From the NCBI GenBank assembly GCA_025464005.1, contig JAODBO010000103.1, positions 1 through 35,892 of the forward strand: DNA of 35,892 bases, in the 5' to 3' direction. Position numbers and translations under genes: made by a program. Under the pieces are notes generated by a model, which saw only the letters and a list, made by a program, of their open reading frames with translations, did no database searches and was not told the origin of the DNA. Source of the DNA: Acidimicrobiaceae bacterium (GTDB lineage: Bacteria; Actinomycetota; Acidimicrobiia; Acidimicrobiales; Bog-793). Shown here piece after piece: positions 8,477 to 16,890 of the stretch; position 1 is the first letter of the stretch; each line of letters starts with the position of its first letter.

Positions 8477-8610
8477 CGATCCGGGGCCTCGGCGTCGGGC
8501 ACGGCGTAATCATCGCGGACGAGTCCGGTCTGTCCCGATGGGCCGAACCCGGTGCCTCAGCGCGATATGAATGCACTCCAGCGCCGTTGGTGTTCGAGCA
8601 TAAGAGCTAA
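8473..8610 (+). pseudogene. 45-codon frame at the response-regulator position, possible remnant
   Basis: ATG 8473 overlaps the kinase stop by ATGA, exactly where a cognate response regulator normally starts. The frame begins MTIR and has GVIIADE a few residues later, which loosely resembles the usual regulator opening MTIRVVIADD, but then runs into unrelated sequence and stops at 8610. No receiver Asp/Lys or LuxR helix-turn-helix is found in 8473-8797 in any frame. I read it as a decayed or deleted regulator; it could also be a chance overlap. Bases 8611-8797 hold no other gene I can support. Confidence 0.3.
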
Positions 8611-8797
8611 GCGCCGGCAAAGTCGCTGCTCGGCCGTCGACAGCGGAGGGGGTGCCTCGTCGATCGTGAGGCATCTCCGAGAAAAAGTTGTGCCACCGTT
8701 GGGGATAGGTGAACGGCCCAATGTCAATACCTTGAGATACTTGTTCGCATGAGACTCGCGACTTGTTCGGTTAGCTTCTCTGCATTCGGAACTGCTC

Positions 8798-11182
8798 ATG
8801 AATGACAAGTCGGGAGACTCGACGCACGATGTAGGCGGTCGACTCTCGGTGCCCGCCAGCGGCGGACGCCCCTCCGCCCAACCACGCCTCTGGTCGATGC
8901 TGACCGCGCTGCTTGTGCTCGCCGGCACTGTGGGGTCGATCTTCGGCGCGAATGCAGTCGCCCACGCATCGGCCCAGAAGTCGGAAAGGGCATTTCTCGC
9001 ATCATCGGCGAACATCGCATCGACGTTGCGACTGGCGATCCAGCACGAGCAGGACCTCATCGGGAGCACGGAGTCGCTCGTCATTGGCAACCCCAATCCG
9101 TCGCAAGCGCAGTTCACACGGTGGGCAGACGACATCGAGGTGCTTCAGCGCTACCCGGAGGTGACCGGACTCGGCATCGTCCACTACGTCCCTGCAGCAC
9201 AGCTCGGCGCTTATGCGCAAAGCGCGACGACGACGCAGTCCACGCCCTTTCAGGTCATCCCCGCCACCAAGGAGCCCTTTTACTGCTTTGCACCAATCAC
9301 GGTCGGTCGGGCCGCAGCGATCATTCCCATAGATACCAACGTATGCCCGGGCCCCTTGGAGCAGGCGGTGTTGGCCTCCCGTGACTCCGGAAACAACTCA
9401 GCGCTGCCCTATACCGAGTTCGGCGTGACAACACTCTCCTTGGAGATACCGTTTTACCGAGGTGGGTCTGTGCCCGCGACCGTCGCGGCCCGTCAGAAGG
9501 CATTCTCCGGGTTGATCGGCCTCAGCGTGGTGCCTGATGTCCTCTTGCAAACGGCCCTGCAAGGACATCCGAGCACCGGCCTGGCGTTGCGATTCGGCGG
9601 GCCCGCTTCGACGGTGGTCTTTCGCAGTGGCGCGACTCCTCGAGACACGAAGACCGCTCGAATCAACCTCCACGACGGCTGGACGGTGCTCGTGTCCGGA
9701 ACCGTTGCCGGTGGCGGAGTGTTCGGAGACGTGGGCGCGCTTGCCCTTCTTCTCGGCGGAGTCGCCCTGAGCATCTTGTTCGGTGCGTTGATCTACGTGC
9801 TGGGCACGGGCCGAGCACGTTCGATGGTGCTCGTGGAGGAGCAGACCGATCAGCTTCGATTCCAAGCGCTGCACGACTCGCTGACGCAACTGCCCAATCG
9901 CGCGCTGATCATGGATCGCATCGAGCAGCTCCTCGCGAGGAATCGTCGCAACGGCACGGCCGGCGCGGCGCTGTACGTCGATCTCGACGACTTCAAGAAC
10001 GTGAACGACTCGCTCGGTCATGCGGCCGGTGACCAGTTGCTGGTGGCAGTAGCTACTCGGATGGGAAGCACGCTGCGGGGAGCCGACACGATCGGTCGGA
10101 TGGGTGGTGACGAGTTCGTCGTTCTGATCGACGGGGGCGAACACATGGTGGCGCCGGAACTGGTCGCGGAACGGATCCTCGACGTCATGCGCCAGCCCTT
10201 CGAGCTCGAGGAGGCGTCGATGCCGCTGGTCGTCAACACGAGCATCGGGATCGCCGTCGGCGATCGCTCGACTGGTGGAGAGCTGTTACGTGATGCAGAC
10301 GTGGCGCTCTACCAAGCCAAGGCGAGGGGCAAGAACCGGTACGAGTTCTTCCACCCCGAGATGCAGACCGAGATCGGTCGCCGCATCGGGCTCGAGTTCG
10401 ATCTTCGATCCGCACTTTCCGGCGAGCAGTTCCGCCTCGTCTACCAGCCGATCTACAACCTTGAAGACCTGACCGTCGTCGGCGTCGAGGCACTGCTGCG
10501 CTGGGAGCACCCCGCTGAAGGCATCATCCAGCCGGACGACTTCATCGCGATCCTCGAACAGAGCGGCCAGATCCGAGAAGTCGGCGCCTGGGTGCTGCGC
10601 GAAGCCTGTGCGCAGATGGCCGCGTGGCATGCCCGAGGTGACACGCTCGACATCTCCGTCAACGTCTCCGGACGGCAACTCGACGACGACCGCATCGTCG
10701 AACACGTCCGGGATGCCCTCGAGACGAGCGGACTCGACGCCACGTCGTTGATCGTCGAGGTGACCGAAACTGCCTTGATGCGCGATACCACTTCTGCGGT
10801 GCGTCGACTCCAAGCCATCAAGGACCTCGGCGTCAGAATCGCGGTCGACGACTTCGGCACCGGCTACTCCTCCCTCAGCTATCTCCAGCAGTTCCCGATC
10901 GACTGCATCAAGATCGACAAGTCGTTCACCAACGCGATCGCCACGTCTCCCGAATCGAAAGCGCTCGTTCGCACCCTCGTCCAGCTCGGCAAGGACCTCG
11001 GCCTCAAGACCCTCGCGGAAGGCGTCGAAACCGCGGACGAGATGGACCTCCTGCGGTCAGATCACGTCAACGAAGTCCAGGGCTTCCTCTTCGCACGGCC
11101 TCTGGACCCCGAAACCCTTGAAGCCCAATTCCTGGCGCCGATGCGCCCCGTCGCCCCAATCAGTCGACGAGAAGGAGCCTGA
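8798..11182 (+). CDS. Membrane CHASE-GGDEF-EAL cyclic-di-GMP protein
   Basis: The 794 residues start at ATG 8798 with GGAA a few bases upstream. Order of domains: a first membrane span near residues 32-54; an extracellular CHASE-like sensor (about 60-300, including the VTGLGIVHYVPAAQL segment); a second span near 310-336; a GGDEF domain with intact active site GGDEF at 436-440 and an inhibitory I-site RGAD five residues before it; and an EAL domain with EAL at 564-566, the NVSGRQL and EVTET metal/substrate segments, DDFGTGYSS at 684-692, and the KIDKSF and EGVET motifs. Both halves look active, so it may make or break cyclic-di-GMP in response to an outside ligand. It stands alone, convergent with the next operon. 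Confidence 0.96.
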   Translation: MNDKSGDSTHDVGGRLSVPASGGRPSAQPRLWSMLTALLVLAGTVGSIFGANAVAHASAQKSERAFLASSANIASTLRLAIQHEQDLIGSTESLVIGNPNPSQAQFTRWADDIEVLQRYPEVTGLGIVHYVPAAQLGAYAQSATTTQSTPFQVIPATKEPFYCFAPITVGRAAAIIPIDTNVCPGPLEQAVLASRDSGNNSALPYTEFGVTTLSLEIPFYRGGSVPATVAARQKAFSGLIGLSVVPDVLLQTALQGHPSTGLALRFGGPASTVVFRSGATPRDTKTARINLHDGWTVLVSGTVAGGGVFGDVGALALLLGGVALSILFGALIYVLGTGRARSMVLVEEQTDQLRFQALHDSLTQLPNRALIMDRIEQLLARNRRNGTAGAALYVDLDDFKNVNDSLGHAAGDQLLVAVATRMGSTLRGADTIGRMGGDEFVVLIDGGEHMVAPELVAERILDVMRQPFELEEASMPLVVNTSIGIAVGDRSTGGELLRDADVALYQAKARGKNRYEFFHPEMQTEIGRRIGLEFDLRSALSGEQFRLVYQPIYNLEDLTVVGVEALLRWEHPAEGIIQPDDFIAILEQSGQIREVGAWVLREACAQMAAWHARGDTLDISVNVSGRQLDDDRIVEHVRDALETSGLDATSLIVEVTETALMRDTTSAVRRLQAIKDLGVRIAVDDFGTGYSSLSYLQQFPIDCIKIDKSFTNAIATSPESKALVRTLVQLGKDLGLKTLAEGVETADEMDLLRSDHVNEVQGFLFARPLDPETLEAQFLAPMRPVAPISRREGA

Positions 11183-11504
11183 GCGGTCTCTCTCAGGGAG
11201 CCGCGCCGCAGGGCGGAAACTTCCCGCTCACGCCTTTCCCTTGCCTGGCGGCCCGCGACCCGGTACTCGGCGACCCGCACTGGTCTTCTCGGTCAGTCGG
11301 CGATTGGCGAGCCGGCGATCGTCTCCCCACTCCCGCTCCGCTGGAGCGCCACAGTTGTCCTCAGCAGTCCCCGGGGCCACGCGATCTTCCGGCCTGGAAC
11401 CGTGGGCGTGGGCCGTCCGCCAACTCGACGCCCTCGAAGTAGCGGCAGTGTCCGCCGGAGGGACTTCGCTTGACCGTCGTGGTGGCCTGATCGATGCGCA
11501 GTAC
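11183..11504. other. Convergent intergenic region (322 bp)
   Basis: The stretch lies between the ends of the cyclic-di-GMP gene (+) and the shikimate-dehydrogenase-like gene (-). Frames crossing it on either strand lack recognisable motifs and ribosome-binding sites. I see no convincing terminator, RNA gene or repeat. Confidence 0.5.
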
Positions 11505-12410
11505 TCAGTTGTCCCGCGCATAAAGAAGGAGGGCGGCCCGGGACGCATTGGTCACCCGCTGCATGACGCTCCCCGACATGACGGCACATCCGGCCGCGAG
11601 CGCTTGGTGTTGTAGGGCGCTGATGCGGTTGTTGAGGTCGAAGAGCCGGCCACCAGGCGCGAACACTCCCTCGAGGTCGATTCCGAGCGGCTGGGCTTCG
11701 GAGTCCTCGGTCTCTCCCCACGACGTGGTGTTCACGACGACATCCCATACCAGCGACGCCGGCTCATCATCACCCTCCCCGTATATCCGGGCACCGAAGT
11801 CTCCGGCCAGCTGCGCAGCCGACGCTCGAGTTCGCGCCGCGACGACGAGCTCACTTCGCGGCCACCCCCGTTCGATCGCCAACGCCACCGAACGCGCGGA
11901 TGCCCCTGAGCCGAGAAGGAGGAAGCGGCTCGGCGTCGTGTTTCCGGTCAGGAGCTCCAGGGCGCTCATGGCGGCCCACGTATTGGTATTGAACCCCACG
12001 GCCCCCACCTCGGTGCGCAGCACGGTATCGACGACCCCCGTGGCGCGTGCGCTAGGCGCGAGGGCGTCGCATCGTTCGCCGATCTCCTTCTTCCACGGGC
12101 TCAGTGCGACGCCGAGCTGCCACAGCTGGTCATCGAAGAGCTCGTCGGGAGTGGCGCGCGCGTTCGCAGAGTCGAGCACGAAACCCTGCGCGACGATCGC
12201 CCGGGCGAGAAGCTCGCCTCGCACTGCCTTCGCGGCGGTCGTGCCGATGGCTGCGACGTTCACAGACCTGCCACCCGCGTCCGCCGGCAGCAGATCGGCG
12301 ATGAGCTCGGGTGGCGTCGCGACGTGACCGGGTGCACTCCGACCCCTGATCTCGGCGTCGAGGAACCGTTCTGCACCGCGGCTCACGAGGTTGGCGCCAC
12401 GCGGGCTCAC
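11505..12410 (-). CDS. Shikimate-dehydrogenase-like NAD(P) oxidoreductase, substrate altered
   Basis: The GTG at 12410 overlaps the upstream amidohydrolase stop (GTGA) and gives 301 residues. The fold signs are an AroE-type catalytic segment SPWKKEIGERCD (Lys107/108), VVDTV at 126-130 where true enzymes have the Asn of AVNTV, GFNTNTWA at 139-146 where they have the Asp of G-x-NTD, and a Rossmann loop LLLGSGASARSVA (167-173). The paired serines that bind shikimate near the N-terminus (S-x-S) are not seen; that region reads IGTTAAKAVRGELL. About 45 residues precede the usual start of homology. I infer a reductase/dehydrogenase of the AroE superfamily acting on another hydroxy or oxo acid. As the last gene of the nine-gene operon it probably handles a late intermediate. 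Confidence 0.8.
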   Translation of the reverse strand: MSPRGANLVSRGAERFLDAEIRGRSAPGHVATPPELIADLLPADAGGRSVNVAAIGTTAAKAVRGELLARAIVAQGFVLDSANARATPDELFDDQLWQLGVALSPWKKEIGERCDALAPSARATGVVDTVLRTEVGAVGFNTNTWAAMSALELLTGNTTPSRFLLLGSGASARSVALAIERGWPRSELVVAARTRASAAQLAGDFGARIYGEGDDEPASLVWDVVVNTTSWGETEDSEAQPLGIDLEGVFAPGGRLFDLNNRISALQHQALAAGCAVMSGSVMQRVTNASRAALLLYARDN

Positions 12411-13771
12411 GAGCCGTGGCCCTGACCACGGCGACCGGTCGACGTGACGAATCTTCCGTCGGGATCGCCGATCACCTGCCCATCCTTCGCGATGAGATTC
12501 CCACGCAGGTAAGTGGCCCGTACCGCGCCCTTCGTCGCCCAGCCGTCGTAGGGGCTGACCGGATGGCGAGAGTGCAGCCGGCGAGCGTCGATGACCCCCT
12601 CGGCGTCGAGGTCGACGAGGTTGAAGTCGGCGTCGGCGCCCACGCCGAGATGGCCCTTGTGGTCGGCGATCTTCCAGATCGACGCCGGTCGCCACGATCC
12701 GAGTCGCACGAGCTGTTCGAGTGACAGCCGACCCTTCGCGACCTGGGTCAGCAACAGCGGAAGCATCGTCTCGAGACCGATGAACCCACCCGGTGCCGCC
12801 CAAACGTCGGACACACATTGCTCGTCGATCGTGTGGGGAGCGTGATCGGTCGCGACAATGTCGACCTGGCCGAGCGCGATCCCCCGCCAGAGCGCGGCGA
12901 CATCAGAGGCCGGACGGATCGGCGGGTTGAGCTTGATGAGGTTTCCGTGCTCGCCGTAGGCGCGATCGTCGAGCAGCAGGTGCGCGACGAGGACTTCACC
13001 GGTGACGTTGTGACCGCGCAGCTTGGCCGCGTTGAGCAGATCGAGACCTGCCGATGTCGACAGATGGTGGATGTGTAGCTGCGTGCCGGCTGCGTGCGCG
13101 AGGGTGAGGATGCGCGAGATCGCCTCTTCTTCGACGAACGACGGCCGGGACTCGAGATGCGCGATCGCGTCGGTGCGCCCCGATGCCCGCAGCTCCTCGG
13201 CGAGGAGGCGCAGGACCTTGTCGTTCTCGGCGTGCACACCGACCACGAGCCCAGCATCCCGGGCGCGGCGCAGTCCGGTGAAGATCGCGCCGTCGTCCGG
13301 GCAGGGATTGTCTCCAGTGGTCTGGCCCATGAACAGCTTGAGGCCGAGCGCGCCGAGTTCGGCCATGCGCTCGAACTCCCCGGAGTTGTCCTGGCCCAGC
13401 ATGCCGTAGAGGCCGAAGTCGACGTGCGCGCTCAGCTCGACGAGCTCGCGTTTCGCCTCGAATATCTCCGCGCTCGCGACCGGCGGGATCGTGTTGGGCA
13501 TGTCGATCACGGTCGTCACTCCGCCTCCGGCGGCGGCGCGTGTGCCAGATCTGAAGTCCTCCTTCTCCGTCATCCCTGGCTCGCGAAGATGCACATGTGC
13601 ATCGACCAGACCGGGCAGGACCGTGAGGCCGCTGGCGTCGATCTCGGTATCACCTGCCCTCAAGTCCTCGCCGACGGCGACGATCCGACCGTCCGAGACG
13701 CCGAGGTCGATTCGCCTCACGGACTCGTGCGAGACGACGAGACCGTTCCGGACCACCAAGTCGTAGGGCAT
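12407..13771 (-). CDS. Allantoinase / dihydropyrimidinase-type cyclic amidohydrolase
   Basis: The start ATG at 13771 shares a base with the aldehyde dehydrogenase stop (TGATG), giving 454 residues, normal for the family. The complete binuclear metal site is visible: VDAHVHLREPG with His59 and His61, the carboxylated-lysine segment LKLFMGQ (Lys145), VHAEND (His180), HIHHLS (233-236) and ATDHAPH (Asp309). The sequence looks closest to allantoinase (KEDFRSGTRAAAGGGVTTVIDMPN; MLPLLLTQVAKGRLSLEQLV), but allantoinases, hydantoinases and dihydropyrimidinases are hard to separate by eye. It would open a five- or six-membered cyclic amide to a ureido acid. No separate ureido-acid hydrolase is present in the operon. 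Position between the dehydrogenase and the AroE-like gene indicates a ring-opening step. Confidence 0.88.
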   Translation of the reverse strand: MPYDLVVRNGLVVSHESVRRIDLGVSDGRIVAVGEDLRAGDTEIDASGLTVLPGLVDAHVHLREPGMTEKEDFRSGTRAAAGGGVTTVIDMPNTIPPVASAEIFEAKRELVELSAHVDFGLYGMLGQDNSGEFERMAELGALGLKLFMGQTTGDNPCPDDGAIFTGLRRARDAGLVVGVHAENDKVLRLLAEELRASGRTDAIAHLESRPSFVEEEAISRILTLAHAAGTQLHIHHLSTSAGLDLLNAAKLRGHNVTGEVLVAHLLLDDRAYGEHGNLIKLNPPIRPASDVAALWRGIALGQVDIVATDHAPHTIDEQCVSDVWAAPGGFIGLETMLPLLLTQVAKGRLSLEQLVRLGSWRPASIWKIADHKGHLGVGADADFNLVDLDAEGVIDARRLHSRHPVSPYDGWATKGAVRATYLRGNLIAKDGQVIGDPDGRFVTSTGRRGQGHGS

Positions 13772-15249
13772 CAGGCGCTGATCGTAAGCGGTGAGCCGGC
13801 TGGAAGCTGCAGCGACTTCACCTCCGAGTACTCGAGCAGCCCGTAGATGCCGCCCTCGCGGCCGAACCCGGACTTCTTGAAGCCGCCAAAGGGCGCGAAT
13901 CCGTTGAAGACGCCCGAGTTGATCTGCACCTGGCCCGTGCGGATCCGGCGCGCGACCCGAACCGCCTCGTCGTCCGAAGATGCCCATACCGCTCCGGAAA
14001 GGCCGTACTGGGAGCGGTTCGCGATCCGCACGGCATCGTCCTCGTCGTCGTAGCCGAGGATCGACAACACCGGACCGAAGATCTCCTGCTGTGCGATGGT
14101 CATGTCCCGCTGGACGTCGCTGAAGACCGTCGGAGCGACGAAGTAACCCCGATCGAGCCCAAGGGGCCGGTCAGGACCTCCGCAGACGAGCGTCGCCCCC
14201 TCCTCGATGCCGGAGCGGATGAAGCCGAGCACCCGGTCGTACTGGGAGCTGTTCACCACCGGACCAAGTGTCGAGGCCGGGTCCCGGGGGGGGCCCGGTA
14301 TGTACGCGCTGGCGGCGTCGGCCGCGATCTGTGCCGCCTCGTCGAGGCGACTGCTCGGGACGAGCAGACGAGTCTGGGCGCCGCAGACCTGGCCGTTGTT
14401 CATGTAGCAGTTCCACAACGTTCCTCGCACGGCCTGTTCGAACGGCGCCCCGTCCAGCACGATCGCGGCCGACTTACCTCCGAGCTCGAGGATGGGACGA
14501 GTGATGTTGCCAGCGATCGCCGAAAGGACCTGGCCACCGGTCCGCACCGACCCGGTGAAGGTGAGCACGTCGATCCCCGGGTGGCGGGCCAGCGGATCGC
14601 CGGCGTTCTCGCCGGTGCCCATAACGACATTGAGCACGCCGGGCGGGAGGCCGAGCCTGTCGACGAGCTCGGTGAGCCGGTAGACGCTGAAGGGCGTGAC
14701 CTCCGACGGCTTGGCCACGACGGTGCAGCCGGCGACGAGCGCAGGAACCACTTTCGTGAAGAACCCGAACGGATAGTTCCATGGGCTGATGCTGCCGACG
14801 ACCCCCGCCGGCTCCCGCACGATCAGCGACTGTCCGATTCCCTCGGGAGGAGGCATCTGGTCTGCGAGCTTCAAGAGATTGCCGATGTTCGCCGACAGGC
14901 GACCGACGTGGACATCGCGCGCCCACGCCAGGGTGACGCCCACCTCCGCGACGATGAGCTCGACGAGCTCGTCGGCGACGTCGTCGATCAGTGTCCCGAG
15001 CCCTGCGAACGCCGCCGCTCGCTCCTTGGCCGGGAGTGTGGACCACTCTTCGAACGCTTCCTGGGCGGCATCGACGGCGCGATCCACGTCCTCGGCACAT
15101 CCTGCGGGAACCTCGCCCAGGACCTCCTCGGTCGCCGGGTCGACGACCTCGTAGCGATCGTCCGACGCGCTCGGAACCCACTTCCCGCCGATGTAGCTGT
15201 CCTCCCGGCCCGATGTACCCGCCCCGCCTCGCACACCTTCGAGGTTCAT
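13771..15249 (-). CDS. NAD(P)-dependent aldehyde dehydrogenase
   Basis: ATG 15249 is preceded by AAGGGA about eight bases away and gives 492 residues, a full-length ALDH. The general base lies in ILELGGKSAAIVL (Glu255) and the nucleophile in NNGQVCGAQTR (Cys289). Cofactor-site segments ISPWNYPFG and VAKPSEVTP and the GPV-LGPVVNSSQYDRV region are present, and the C-terminal FGGFKKSGFGREGG is normal. It oxidises an aldehyde to an acid in the cytosol. In this operon a plausible source is an alcohol made by the 2OG oxygenase, oxidised further to an aldehyde, but that is inference. It overlaps the amidohydrolase by one base and follows the permease by 34 bases. Confidence 0.94.
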   Translation of the reverse strand: MNLEGVRGGAGTSGREDSYIGGKWVPSASDDRYEVVDPATEEVLGEVPAGCAEDVDRAVDAAQEAFEEWSTLPAKERAAAFAGLGTLIDDVADELVELIVAEVGVTLAWARDVHVGRLSANIGNLLKLADQMPPPEGIGQSLIVREPAGVVGSISPWNYPFGFFTKVVPALVAGCTVVAKPSEVTPFSVYRLTELVDRLGLPPGVLNVVMGTGENAGDPLARHPGIDVLTFTGSVRTGGQVLSAIAGNITRPILELGGKSAAIVLDGAPFEQAVRGTLWNCYMNNGQVCGAQTRLLVPSSRLDEAAQIAADAASAYIPGPPRDPASTLGPVVNSSQYDRVLGFIRSGIEEGATLVCGGPDRPLGLDRGYFVAPTVFSDVQRDMTIAQQEIFGPVLSILGYDDEDDAVRIANRSQYGLSGAVWASSDDEAVRVARRIRTGQVQINSGVFNGFAPFGGFKKSGFGREGGIYGLLEYSEVKSLQLPAGSPLTISA

Positions 15250-15283
15250 GTCCGTAGGTCCCTTCGTTTTGGTCGAGGTCGCG

Positions 15284-16060
15284 TCAACGCGAGCCGATCG
15301 CCATCTGGTCGACGAGGTGGCCATGGCGCGCGGCGATGACGGTCGCGAGCTCGACGAGGGCGAATGCGACGAGGCTCAGCACGACAGCGGTCAAGCACGC
15401 CGCCATGAGCAGCTGGATCTCTTGGTCGGCATTCGCGCTGATCATCAGTGATCCGATCCCGTTGAAGCCGTCAAGCCATTCGGCGAGGAGCGCTCCAAGC
15501 ACAGCGAGCGGGGCCGCTACGCGTAGTCCCTGGAGCAGGCTCGCCGTCGCCCCCGGCAGGAGCGCGATGCGAAACCGCCGGCGGAACGGAGTCGCGTAGA
15601 GATCGCCGAGCTCGGTGATCTCGGCCGGGACGGACTCGAAGCCCTGGATCACCGATACGAGCAGCGAGAAGACGGTGATGACGAGGACACATAGCACGGA
15701 GGTGGTTAGGCCACGACCTGTCACGAGTGTCACGATCGGCGCGACGCCGACGATGGGCAGGGTGCGGATCAGCAGCGCATAGGTAAGGATCACGTGCTCC
15801 GCGAGCGGCCAGCGAACGATGATGAGCGCCAGAGAGACGGCCAACACGATCGAGGCCCCGAGACCGAGCACGGCGCCCTCGAGCGTCACCAGGGACCGTT
15901 CGAGCAGGAGCGAGAGGTTGCCCGCGACCGCCTGCGCGGTCTGCAGCGGCGTGGGGAGCACGTACGACGGCACGTGGGACACCCAGATGTAGGTCTGCCA
16001 CGCGGCAAGGAGCAGGAGCAGGACCCCGATGATGCTGAGAGTGCCCCGCGACCGGGTCAT
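15284..16060 (-). CDS. ABC importer permease B (SsuC/TauC/ThiX family)
   Basis: ATG 16060 overlaps the stop of the first permease by ATGA; the product has 258 residues. It shows about six membrane spans and the binding-protein-dependent permease EAA loop TELGDLYATPFRRRFRIALLPG, which contacts the ATPase. The C-terminus ends in a span plus a short tail (ELATVIAARHGHLVDQMAIGSR). Importers of this family usually carry one permease gene and work as homodimers. Here two different permeases sit together and probably form a heterodimer. Substrates of the family are sulfonates, nitrate, taurine or thiamine-related pyrimidines; the neighbouring deaminase and ring hydrolase favour a nitrogen heterocycle. 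Confidence 0.88.
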   Translation of the reverse strand: MTRSRGTLSIIGVLLLLLAAWQTYIWVSHVPSYVLPTPLQTAQAVAGNLSLLLERSLVTLEGAVLGLGASIVLAVSLALIIVRWPLAEHVILTYALLIRTLPIVGVAPIVTLVTGRGLTTSVLCVLVITVFSLLVSVIQGFESVPAEITELGDLYATPFRRRFRIALLPGATASLLQGLRVAAPLAVLGALLAEWLDGFNGIGSLMISANADQEIQLLMAACLTAVVLSLVAFALVELATVIAARHGHLVDQMAIGSR

Positions 16061-16890
16061 CGGACCCGCCGGCGCAGCGGGTACATGATCAACGTCGCAA
16101 TTCCGAGCAGGCCCAGGGAGCCGACCGCAGCGAGGGAGATGGTCGCCCAGAGCAGCGGCGGCTCGTAGCTGAAGAGCGCGTTCGTCATCACCTCGCCGAG
16201 GCCGAAAGAGCTCGACGCCCCTGACCATTCGGCGACGATCGAGCCGACGAAGCAGTAGGGGATCATCGCCCGCACCCCGATGTCGAGGACCGGAATCGTC
16301 TGCCAGAAGCCGACGTAACGCCACCATCGAAGACGCGACGTCGCGTAGACCGCTCCGAGCTCGTCCCGACCACGCTCCCCCACCCTCGCCATGCCGCTCA
16401 ACATCGCCGCCACGGGGACGAGACCGGCGAGTACGCACACCGTCGCCACGAGCGACCTTCCGCGGGGCATGAACAGCGAGAGGATCGGAGTCAACACGAT
16501 GAGCGGCAACGTGCCGATCACGATCGACAGAGCTGCTAGCGCCGGTGTGACGCGGGGGGCGAGCGCGACGACGAGCGCTCCGATCGCCGTGACGACAAGC
16601 AGCACGGCGACGCCGATGAGCGTCGCGTAGAGCGTCGGGCGCGCGTTGAGCCAGAGCACCGACCAGTGGCTGTGGATCTCGCGTACCGTCGCAATCGGTC
16701 CGACGACGGCCTTTCCAAACGCATTGCTGTCTGCGGCGAATGCCCAGATCGCCGGGACCACACACACCGCGATGAGCGGCACCGCGAAGCGTGGTGCCAA
16801 AAGCCGCGTGCGCGCTGGCTTCGGGTCCGAGCTCGCCAGCCGTGCACGTCGCCCAGCTGGGTCCGCCACGGCCGTTCGGGCGATCGCCAC
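16057..16890 (-). CDS. ABC importer permease A (SsuC/TauC/ThiX family)
   Basis: The GTG at 16890 shares its first base with the ATPase stop (TAGTG), giving 277 residues. After a basic cytoplasmic lead of about 35 residues there are six or so spans (VPLIAVCVVPAIWAFAA, TLIGVAVLLVVTAIGALVVAL, LAALSIVIGTLPLIVLTPILSLF, SLVATVCVLAGLVPVAAML, PYCFVGSIVAEW, ISLAAVGSLGLLGIATLIMY). The EAA loop is DELGAVYATSRLRWWRYVGFW. It is only distantly like permease B in sequence, so this is not a recent duplication. It should pair with permease B and the ATPase encoded just upstream. Confidence 0.88.
   Translation of the reverse strand: MAIARTAVADPAGRRARLASSDPKPARTRLLAPRFAVPLIAVCVVPAIWAFAADSNAFGKAVVGPIATVREIHSHWSVLWLNARPTLYATLIGVAVLLVVTAIGALVVALAPRVTPALAALSIVIGTLPLIVLTPILSLFMPRGRSLVATVCVLAGLVPVAAMLSGMARVGERGRDELGAVYATSRLRWWRYVGFWQTIPVLDIGVRAMIPYCFVGSIVAEWSGASSSFGLGEVMTNALFSYEPPLLWATISLAAVGSLGLLGIATLIMYPLRRRVR

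Noticed and set aside
8749..8805. 18-codon frame MRLATCSVSFSAFGTAHE overlapping the start of the cyclic-di-GMP gene
   Set aside because: No ribosome-binding site and no motif; probably chance.
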